Shown: in pieces, positions 31,919-42,200 of the stretch | How positions within the stretch are numbered: the stretch's first letter is position 1 | Layout: the number at the start of each line of letters is the position of its first letter | NCBI RefSeq assembly: GCF_901709675.1 | Contig: NC_051094.1 | Location: 18,018,501 to 18,082,500, forward strand | Origin: Syngnathus acus | Taxonomy: Eukaryota; Chordata; Actinopteri; Syngnathiformes; Syngnathidae | Direction of reading: 5' to 3' | DNA: 64,000 nt | The notes under the pieces: model-generated | Seen by the model: only the letters and a program-made list of their open reading frames with translations | Told to the model about the DNA's origin: nothing | Databases searched by the model: none | Position numbers and translations under genes: made by a program

Positions 31919-33497
31919 CAGGACTGTCTCAGAAAATTTGAATATTGTGATAAAGGTCTTTATTTTCTGTAATGTAATTAAAAAAACAAAAATGTCATAC
32001 ATTCTGGATTCATTACAAATCAACTGAAATATTGCAAGCCTTTTATTATTTTAATATTGCTGGTTATGGCATACAGCTTAAGAAAACTCAAATATCCTAT
32101 CTCAAAATATTTAAATATTTCCTCAGACCAAGTAAAAAAAAAAGATTTATAACAGCAAAACAAAATCAAACGTTTGAAAATGTCCATTAATGAACTCAGT
32201 ACTTGGTTGGCAATCCTTTTGCACGGATTACTGCAACCAATGCGGTGTAGCATGGAGGCAATCAGCCTGTGGCATTGCTGAGGTGTTATGGATGCCCAGG
32301 ATGCTTCAATAGCGACCTTTAGCTCATTTGCATTGTTGGGTCTGGTGTCTTTCAGCTTCTTCTTCACAATACCCCACAAATTCTCTATGGGGTTCAGGTC
32401 AGGGGAATTGGCAGGCCAATCGAGGACAGTAATGCCATGGTCAGTACACCATTTACTGGTGGTTTTGGCACTGCGGGCAGGTGCCAGATCATGCTGGAAA
32501 ATTAAATCATCATCTCCATAGAGCTTTTCAGCAGACGGAAGCATGTAGTGCTCTAAAATCTCTTGGTACACAGCTGCATTTACTCTGGACTTGATGAAAC
32601 ACAGTGGACCAACACCAGCAGCTGACATGGCTCCCCAAACCATCGTTGACTGTGGGAACTTCACACTGGATTTCAAGCAACTTGGATTTTGCTTCTCTCC
32701 AGCCTTTCTCCAGACTCTGGCGCCTTGACTTCCAAATAAAATACAAAACTTGCTTTCGTCTGAAAAGAGGACTTTGGACCACTCTGGAACTGTCCAGTGC
32801 TTCTTTTCCATAGCCCAAGTCAGACGCTTCTTCCGTTGTCTTGAATTCAGAAGTGCCTTGACCATGGGAATAAGGCTATTGAAGCCCATTTCCCGAACAC
32901 GTCTGTGAACAATGGCTTTTAATACCTGGACTCCAGCTTCAGTCCACTGTCTTTGAAGCTCCCCCAAATTCTGGAAGCGACTCTTCTTCACAATGCTGTT
33001 AAGGCTGCGGTCATCTCTCATCCCCCTTCCAACAGACTTTTTGTGGATGTGCTTTGAAACCGCACTCTGTGAACAGCTTGCTCTTTGAGGAATTTCTTTT
33101 TGTGTCTTACCCTCCTGATGGAGGGTGTCAATGATGGTCCTCTGGACAGCAGTCAGATCAGCAGTTTTCCCCATACTTGTGATTTAGTTTACTGAACCAA
33201 GCTGAGTGTTTTTCAAGGCTCAGGAAACCCTTGCAGGTGTTTCAAGTTAATTAGACCATTCAAGTGATTAATTGAATACCCTACTAGTATACTTTTTCAT
33301 GATATTCTAATATTTGGAGATAGGATATTGAGCTTTCTTAAGCTGTATGCCATAATCAGCAATATTAAAATAAAAGGCTTGCAATATTTCAGTTGGGTTG
33401 TAATGAATACAGAATGTATGACATTTTTGTTTTTTTAATTGCATTACAGAAAATAAAGAACTTTATCACAATATTCTAATTTTCTGAGACAGTCCTG
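31919..33497 (-). mobile_element. Tc1 transposon, near complete
   Basis: Terminal repeats CAGGACTGTCTCAGAAAATT at 31919 and the inverse AATTTTCTGAGACAGTCCTG ending 33497. The long inverted arms (about 200 bp) contain ATTGCAAGCCTTTTATT on each side. TA lies on the left; on the right it is TG. A lone end of the same family lies at 35965-36127. Confidence 0.93.
32160..33174 (-). pseudogene. Tc1 transposase, nearly intact, C-terminal frameshift
   Basis: A DD34E transposase that cuts and pastes its element at TA. Starting at MGKTADLTAVQRTI it has a paired-like helix-turn-helix (QKEIPQRASCSQSAVSKH), a second DNA-binding part (SLNSIVKKSRFQNLGELQRQ), then the catalytic domain: first Asp in VLFSDESKF, second Asp in FQHDLAPARSAK, and Glu in SPDLNPIENLWG. 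There are 34 residues between the second Asp and the Glu. Near 32240 a one-base insertion shifts the frame in the last about 15 residues, so the natural stop is missed and the frame runs on into the terminal repeat (to 32020). The rest is open, so the copy is young. Activity is unproven. Confidence 0.9.
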
Positions 33498-34288
33498 TGT
33501 ATGGATCAATTGATGAATTTGTTGATCCACACTGGTTGTACACAGCGCTCTGCCAAAATGTTTCAGTACGTTTTAGTACGACTAGTAAATTACAAGGTCA
33601 CATCGCTTCCCAGCATTACGGCAACCGTGGTCAGGGGGCGTCACTGAATAGCTGTTGTACCCGCGAGGCTATTTCATTTCAAAATAGGCTGTTCCGTTAA
33701 TGTTTTCGAGTACGTTTACGGATCAATATCCAACGGAATCATAAATAAGCAGCACCAATGTGTTAAATCAGTCTTGAGTCGGTTCCGGTCACTTTTATGG
33801 GAGAGAGTTTGAGAAACATGATTGTTTACAGGGGGCCGCCATGACACTTTGCTAAGGCTCATGGGAGTCTGCGAGCTGAAGCTCATTGGAGTTTGCGGGT
33901 GGCTAATGCTATAATGATAGCTGCTATAGGCACGAGGCTATTTCATTTCAAAATAGGCTGCTCCGTTAATGTTTCGAGTAAATTTACGGATCGATATGGA
34001 AGGGAAACATAAGTAAGCAGTACTAATGTGTTAGATCGAACTTTAGTCGGTTCCGATCACTTTTATAGGAGATAGTTTGAGAAATGCAATCGTTTACTGA
34101 GGGCTCATTGGTTATTGGCTAGTGGATGCATACCGCAACCCTAGTCAACCTCAGTTTGTTGCAGTATAGCTTCTATTTTATGCGCCTTTTAATCCGGTGC
34201 GCTCTATATATGGAATCATTTCTAAAATAAACAATTCAATGAAGGTGCGCCTTATAATCCAGTGCGCCTTATGGAGCAAAAAATACGG
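33498..34288 (-). mobile_element. GGCGC-class CCGTA element, one end replaced by Tc1
   Basis: The right border AAAATACGG/TA at 34288 has CGCCTTATAATCC and GTGCGCCTTAT words. The interior is the reverse of the class, with two diverged units of the 251-bp repeat. The left border abuts the Tc1 end at 33497 and the missing end is not found on the far side. Confidence 0.65.
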
Positions 34289-34671
34289 TAGTTTCCGATT
34301 GTCTAGCGAGGCCGTGAAGGCAGCATGGGGGGGGGGGGAGCGATCCAGGGCGCTTGCTTGGAGCACACACACATATGTTGAGCTCTTGTTTTGTGAAATA
34401 ACGAGCCGGTTACCAAACCCACGTCTTGCCTGGTACTTTGGTAACGCTACAATATAGTTATATACATAGATCTGTGGAATAATTGGAGCCGCAACTGACG
34501 ACGAGGCTGACGACGAGGCTGACGACGAGGCTGACGTCAGCGGCGCACGTAGTTCCGGCGTCCACAGCTGTTTTTTTTTTAAGTGACACAAGACGAAGAT
34601 TCCGATGAATTTTATGATTTGGAGTGACGGATAGTTCGATAAAATTGTTCATGTTAAATTTATTTGATATA

Positions 34672-35873
34672 CCGTAATTTTCGGACTAAAAGTCGCTCCG
34701 GAATATAGGTCGCATTAGCCATAAAATGCACAATAACGTGAAAAAAAACATATAAGTCGCTCCGGAGTATAAATCGCATTTTGGGGGGAAATTTATTCGA
34801 CAAAATCCAAGAACAGACATGAACGAGCAACAACAGGCTAAACGATAGGTATGCTAACGTGACATAAACACAAACGAAGAGCTGAGAACGGGCCTAAGGT
34901 AACATTCAGTTATTAAAAAAAACTATTACATAAATAACACGTTTATAAAACCATCTGTGTCACTCCAATTCATTAAATCCATCGATCGTCCTTTGTCAAC
35001 AATGGGTGCGCGGCGCTGATGGCGCTTGCACTTCAAAATATTCCACAGGCCCATATAACGATATATAAGTTAGATATCAAATAACTATTATATAAGCAAT
35101 AATATTATCAAACCATCTGTGCACTCTAAATCATTAAATCCATCGATCAAATTCCTGGTCCTTTGTCAACAACGCCGCGTGTGCGCCCTGACGTCAGCCT
35201 CGTCGTTATTCCACAGATCTAGTATATAACTATATTGTAGCGTTAACAAAATACAAGGAAAGACGTGGGTTTGGTAAACGGCTCTTTATTTAACAAAACA
35301 AACTTCCAGGCGTGTGGCGGCGTGGACTTCCAGCCACGGAGCTGGAAGAGAGATCCATAGAATAGGACCGGGCGTGTGTAAAAGCGATGACCAAGCCCCA
35401 TCCACCGTCCCCGGACAGCCACCCGGCCGAGCGCCGGCCCCCGACTTCTATCCACGGAGGTGAAAGAGAGCTCCGTAGAGTAGGACCGGGCGTGTGTAAA
35501 AGCCATAATAGTTTTTCAAACCTTCTGTGTCACTCCAAATCCTTAAATCCTTCAAACTCTTCGTCCGCCGTGTCACTTAGAAACAAAGCCGCAAATGATG
35601 CCGGTAGTACGTGGGGCCCTTCGTCACCTTCGTCATCCCGTGATCAATCTTTGTCCTTTTTGTAAACAACCGCCACGCCGCACCGCGCTGCTGACGTCAC
35701 TTGAAATTCAAATTACAATAATCCCTTGCTGCATCGTGGTTCGTTTATCGCGGTTCCACTTTTTTTTTTTTTAAATGTTTGAAAAAATTCACATATAAGT
35801 CGCTCCTTATTATAAGTCGCCCCCCCACCCAAACTATGAAAAAAAAACGCGATTTATAGTCCGAAAATTACGG
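34672..35873 (+). mobile_element. GTCGC-class CCGTA element, reference copy 1.2 kb
   Basis: TA-CCGTAATTTTCGGACTAA at the left and TTTATAGTCCGAAAATTACGG-TA at the right. The left subterminal part has three AAGTCGC-type words, the right part two. The interior holds GACGTCAGCCTCGTCG, an AATAAAGAGCC word on the minus strand, and about 115-bp tandem units with CACCCGGCCGAGCGCCGG. It has no transposase frame and serves here as the reference for the other copies. Confidence 0.8.
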
Positions 35874-35964
35874 TATCTAGTCTGACGTCAGCAGCGCACC
35901 TATTTCCGGAGTCAACAGCTGTGGTTGTTAGGTTGGATAGGTAGATCGGATATTTGAGTTATTT

Positions 35965-36127
35965 TTTATTGTATGCCATAATCATCAATATTAAATTAAT
36001 AAAAGGCTTGTAATATTTCAGTTGGTTTGTAATGAATCCAGAATGTATGACATTTTTGATTTTTTTAATTGCATTACAGAAAATAAAGAACTTTATCACA
36101 ATATTCTAATTTTCTGAGACAGTCCTG
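35965..36127. mobile_element. lone Tc1 terminal repeat
   Basis: Matches the right arm of the Tc1 element at 33340-33497, including AGACAGTCCTG followed by TA. It ends about 80 bp before the 5' UTR part of the first gtf2h2 coding exon. Confidence 0.8.
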
Positions 36128-36209
36128 TATACCCACAAGTATACACAGTAAACATAATATTTCAGGAAAAGTATGACTTTCACACCTGCAACCACTTTGT
36201 TTTTTGTAG

Positions 36210-39200
36210 GAATATAAATCATAATGGATGAAGAACCAGAGAGAACTAAACGCTGGGAAGGTGGCTATGAAAGGACATGGTAAGACGTGCACTATAAGAC
36301 CATTTTTAAACATGCTTCTTTCTTAATGGTTTTGCTTCTTTTTTTTTTTTTCTTAAACAGGGAAATTTTGAAGGAGGATGAATCAGGATCACTCAAGGCC
36401 ACAGTTGAGGAGATCCTTTTTCAGTCCAAAAGGGACAGGTATGTTTTTGAATGCTAATCATCCACCAAATATTCATAACGTTTTCAAAATGTAATTTATT
36501 TTAACATTCCTCATCGAAGTTTAGTATAAAACACAGTGGTAGGCGTGTCAGTAAATTTCACCTGTCTGTCATCATTCATTCGCCATCTGCCGGCCTGTCA
36601 GTTTGTCCATTAACATTTCAAGCCGGCTTAGTGAAATTGCTCTTTCGTCTTCTCTAATATACAGTTCTTTCACTGCTGTTTTGGGAGGATCAAAAACTGT
36701 TTAACTGGGTAACAGCATGCAAATTTAGGCTACGTTCAGACTGCAGGCCTTAATGCTCAATTTAGATTTTTTTGGTGAAAGTGATGCAAAGCAGTGATCG
36801 GCCAGAATTACCACATCACTGTCAACTGTGAGCACCGTGAGTGCAGCGGTTCATCACTTCCTTGTTGTGCTTTGTTACTCAGGTCCTCCCCGAGTCTCTC
36901 ATGTTTAGATTTGTACAACTTAACTCAAGTGTGTACTCTCTGCCTTTTATGCCTCTGCCCATACCCGTTGGTAATGCGTGGCCAAGAATACATATGTCAT
37001 CATAAGAAAACATTATGCTTCGCATCATGGTAGGAGGAGAAAGGCATCATGCACCAGAGTGTAGTTTGAAGCTAACGCGAGCCAACAAGTCATCAACACA
37101 CCTATTTTAGCTGTGGTGCAAGTTTTATAAAATGATTTGTTTCTAACAAACATAGGATTAAAAAAAAAAAGTAAAACACCTTTTTACAACTAACATTTCA
37201 GCACATTGACGTCCAATGACACGTTAGTATTTTCAAGTTGGAACTACAGTAAAATAGTACAGTACCGTATTTTTCGGACTAAAAGTCTCTCCGGAATATA
37301 CGTCGCATTAGCCATAAAATGCACAATAAAATGAAAAAAAACATATACAAGTCGCTCCGGAGTATAAGTCGCATTTTGGGGGAAATTTATTCGACAAAGT
37401 CCAACACCAAGAACAGACATGAACGAGCAACAACAGGCTAAACAATAGGTAAGCTAACGTGACATAAACACAAACGAAGAGCTGAGAACGGGCCTGACGT
37501 AACATTCAGAGTTATTCAAATAACTATTACATAAATAACACGTTTATAAAACCATCTGTGTCACTCCAATTCAGTAAATCCATCGATCGTCCTTTATCAG
37601 AGTCAGAGTCAGCTTTATTGTCAAGTCCTTCATGCCAAGACACACAAAGAAATCGAAATTACGTTTCCCCTATCCCACGGTGACGAGACACAGTACACGA
37701 TAAACATACAAGTAAAACAACGCAAAATAAAAACAAGAAGGCACAAACAATGAACAACAAGAGTGATGAATAAATAATAAATAAACAAATAACACAGTAA
37801 ATAAGAGGAGCAAAACGGAGCAAGAGTGCACAGCAGACAGTCAGAACAAAGCGCAAAAGTACAGGACGCCACGCAGAAGGGGGGAGAGAGTTCAGGACCC
37901 TAACAGCCTGGAGATCACAAACTCCGCCAGTGGCGAGCAGTGCTCGCATACCACCACAGAGTCCCGGCACCCTCCGTCACGGATGTAGACGCACATCCCA
38001 CCTCCTCGCGACTTTCCCCCTCGTACAATGGCCCGGTCCGCCCGATAGCACGCTAGCCGCTCCAGATGCACAGCAGAGTCCGGAATGATGACGGTCAACC
38101 AAGTCCCAGTGAACACGAGCACACAGCAGTTTCGCACTGTCCGGTTCGTAGATCTCAGCAGGCGAAAGCAAACCATGTTGATGTCCAGCGACCGAACATT
38201 CGCCAGAAGAATGGAAGGCACGGCCGGGCGAGCTGGGTTGGCCGCCAGCCTGGCCCGGACGCCCCCGCTCTCGCCCCTCATCAGCCTCCTCGCACACCGC
38301 TTCCGACGCTTCCCAACCGGGGGAGGAATAGCAGGCGAGTCCGGCGACGCTTCAGGACGGAGCAGACCGAGCGTCTTTAATGACCCCGCTTCAAAGTCCA
38401 GAACGCCACAAAACTCGCTTTCGCCGATGTCGAGCAGAACCAGCCCGCTGTACTTGTAGCACAACCCAGTACGACGAGACGAACACACAAAACTGTCGGA
38501 CAAACCCACATTAAACGACAAAACAAAACACCGTTCGGGACAGAGAGAGGCCGCTGCGTGTGCACGCGCCGCCATCTTACTTCCTACATGAATGGCTGTT
38601 GAAGAAAGTAATGTAAACGATGCCGCGTATGCGCCGCGCCGCTGACGTCGGACTCGTCGTGAATTGCAGTTCTAAATATTCCACAGACCCATATAACGAT
38701 ATATAAAGTATATATCAAATAACTATCATATAAACAACAATATTATCAAACCATCTGTGTCACTCCAAATCATTAAATCAATCGATAAAATTCCTCGTCC
38801 TTTGTCAACAACGCCGCGCGTGCGCCGCTGACGTCAGCCTTGTCGTTATTCCACGATCTAGCATATAGCTATATTGTAGCGTTAACAAAGTACCAAGAAA
38901 GACGTGGGTTTGGTAAACGGCTCTTTATTTAAAAAAACAAGAGTTCAACGAGCCAACAACTACTGAACTGTAACGATAAAAACATATGGAGGATATGCAC
39001 TGATGTCACAGATCGGGGCGGCCAGTATTGGGTGGCAAAAAGCCTCGTCCGCTGCCACTAGACTCGTGAGGATGGCGGCCTGGGTGGGTGTCGTGAGTGA
39101 TTATTTCGTCCAGTTGGACCAAGAAAGCTGCAAGAGATACCGTATTTTCTGCCCTAAAAGGCGCACCGGATTATAAGGCGCACCTTCAATGAACGGCCCA

Positions 39201-42200
39201 TTTTAAAACTTTGTCCATATATAAGGCGCACCGGATTATAAGGCGCATAAAATAGAAGCTATACTGCAACAAACTGAGGTTGACTAGGGTTGCGGTATGC
39301 ATCCACTAGCCAATAACCAACGAGCCCTCTGTAAACAATCGCGTTTCTTAAACGATCTCCTATAAAATGATGGGAACTGACTAAAGTTCGATCTAACGCA
39401 TTGGTACTACTTACCTATGTTTCCCTTCCATATCGATCCGTAGATTTACTCGAAACATTAACAGAGCAGCCTATTTTGACATGAAATAGCCTGGTACGTA
39501 TAGCAGCTATCGGTATAGGATTAGCCATCCGCAAAGTCCCACGAGCCTCAGCTCGCAATCTCTCATGAGCCTCAGCAAAGTGTAAACAATTGCGTTTCTC
39601 AAACGATCTCCTATAAAATGATCGGAACTGACTAAAGTTTGATCTAACGCATTGGTACTACTTACCTATGTTTCCCTTCCATATCGATCCGTAGATTTAC
39701 TCGAAACATTAACAGAGCAGCCTATTTTGACATGAAATAGCCTGGTACGTATAGCAGCTATCGTTATAGCATTAGCCATCCGCAAAGTCCCACGAGCCTC
39801 AGCTCGCAATCTCCCATGAGCCTCAGCAAAGTGTAAACAATCGCGTTTCTCAAACGATCTCCTATAAAATGATCGGAACTAACTAAAGTTCGATCTAACG
39901 CATTGGTACTACTTACCTATGTTTCCCTTCCATATCGATCCGTAGATTTACTCGAAACATTAACAGAGCAGCCTATTTTGACATGAAATAGCCTGGTACG
40001 TATAGCAGCTATCGTTATAGCATTAGCCATCCGCAAAGTCCCACGAGCCTCAGCTCGCAATCTCCCATGAGCCTCAGCAAAGTGTAAACAATCGCGTTTC
40101 TCAAACGATCTCCTATAAAATGATCGGAACTGACTAAAGTTCGATCTAACGCATTGGTACTACTTACCTATGTTTCCCTTCCATATCGATCCGTAGATTT
40201 ACTCGAAACATTAACAGAGCAGCCTATTTTGACATGAAATAGCCTGGTACGTATAGCAGCTATCGTTATAGCATTAGCCATCCGCAAAGTCCCACGAGCC
40301 TCAGCTCGCAATCTCCCATGAGCCTCAGCAAAGTGTAAACAATCGCGTTTCTCAATCGATTTCCTATAAAATGATCGGAACTGACTAAAGTTCGATCTAA
40401 CGCATTGGTACTACTTACCTGTGTTTCCCTTCCATATCGATCCGTAGATTTACTCGAAACATTAACAGAGCAGCCTATTTTGACATGAAATAGCCTGGTA
40501 CATATAGCAGCTATCGTTATAGCATTAGCCATCCGCAAAGTCCCATGAGCCTCAGCTCGCAATCTCCCATGAGCCTCAGCAAAGTGTAAACAATCGCGTT
40601 TCTCAAACGATCTCCTATAAAATGATCGGAACTGATTAAAGTTCGATCTAACGCATTGGTACTACTTACCTATGTTTCCCTTCCATATCGATCCGTAGAT
40701 TTACTCGAAACATTAACAGAGCAGCCTATTTTGACATGAAATAGCCTGGTACGTATAGCAGCTATCGTTATAGCATTAGCCATCCGCAAAGTCCCATGAG
40801 CCTCAGCTCGCAATCTCCCATGAGCCTCAGCAAAGTGTAAACAATCGCGTTTCTCAAACGATCTCCTATAAAATGATCGGAACTGACTAAAGTTCGATCT
40901 AACACATTGGTACTGCTTACCTATGTTTCCCTTCCATATCAATCCGTAAATTTACTCGAAACATTAACGGAGCAGCCCATTTTTAAATGAAATAGCCTCG
41001 CGGGTACAACAGCTATTCGGTGACGCCCCCTGACTACAGTTGCCGTAATGTTGGGAAGCGATGCGACCTTGTAATTTACTAGTCGTACTAAAACGTACTG
41101 AAACATTTTGGCAGAGCACTGTGTACAACCAGTATGGATCAACAAATTCATCAATTGATCCATATATAAGGCGCACTGGACTATAAGGCGCACTGTCGGC
41201 TTTTGAGAAAATTTTAGGTTTTTAGGTGCGCCTTATAGTCCGGAAAATACGGTACATTGAAAAGTTGAAAAAATATAACATTCGTGTTGATCCGCTGTGG
41301 AAACCAAGTAAGAACGCCACCAGCTCAAGCGTAGCAGGAGCTGGGATAGCAAGCGTTTGGTCCTCTGATAAGGCGACTTTTCCGCCAGTAACATATCCAG
41401 ACATTTACAACTATTTGATAGATTGTTCAAGTCCATATACCAAGGAAGACCTCAGAGCCTACAAGAGTTTGCAACGATATCGCTACCTGACTGCTGGTTA
41501 TGTCCATTCCGTTGAGTCACAGCCAGTGGAGCGAAACGGAGAAGATGCCAGCCATGGCAGCACATAATATAATAATAATATATTATAATTGTAGATATGT
41601 GAACAATCTAATTATTAGAAACTAGCAATTGGACAAACATACTGTAATGAAGCTGTGTAATTATGCATTCCTTAGGTCATGGCCGAGTAGCAAGGAATAT
41701 CCGAGCAATAATAATACATTTTATTACAGTCTCTTGGCCCACAGGGTAAAAAACAAACATCACATACATTAAAATAAATAAAAAGAGTACATTTCAAATG
41801 TTATGAGGCACTCATGCCAGCGTTCTCTGATGGTGGATGTGTACCTTATAGCACTACACTGTCAGTGCCCCAGCCACCGTCCCCGGACAGCCACCCGGCC
41901 GAGCGCCGGCCCCCGACTTCCATCCACGGAGGTGAAAGAGAGCTCCGCAGAGTAGGACCGGGCGTGCGTAAAAGCCATAATAGTTTTTCAAACCTTCTGT
42001 GTCACTCCAAATCATTAAATCCTTCAAACTCTTCGTCCTCCGTGTCACAAACAAAGCCGCTAATGATGCCGGTAGTATGTGGGGCCCTTCGTCATCTTCG
42101 TCATCCCGTGATCAGTCTTTGTCCTTTATGTAAACAACCGCCGCGCCGCTGACGTCACTTGCAGTTCAAATTACAGTAATCCCTTGCTACATCGCGGTTC

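Larger units (their letters stand above)
39072..41567 (+). pseudogene. SWIM/YqaJ-family-like first exon, split by a transposon
   Basis: Two blocks, 39072-39139 and 41255-41567, read as one frame if the GGCGC element and one copy of the TA duplication are ignored: 22 codons, a Tyr codon made of TA and C, then 103 codons to TAA. The first block starts [17 protein letters not shown]; the second has [46 protein letters not shown] and a GYVHSV segment. This pattern (EKL..., VDP, TYPDI-NYL, SPYT, L-AYKSL-Y, G-V-V) recalls the N-terminus of uncharacterised animal proteins that carry a SWIM zinc finger and a YqaJ-type nuclease. No such domain follows here, and a stop comes after about 20 non-conserved residues, perhaps read-through of an intron. 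The family assignment is from memory and moderate; the frame continuity is directly visible. Confidence 0.55.

Noticed and set aside
34327-34340. G run as a quadruplex or polypurine tract
   Set aside because: A single homopolymer run without neighbouring G tracts, and no LTR adjoins it.
36794-37033. 79-codon plus-strand frame in the gtf2h2 intron
   Set aside because: Not bounded by splice sites, and GTF2H2 text continues correctly from exon 2 to exon 3 without it.
39500-40950. Several 70-98 codon frames on the minus strand
   Set aside because: They are the same frame repeated every 251 bp within the tandem array and match no protein.
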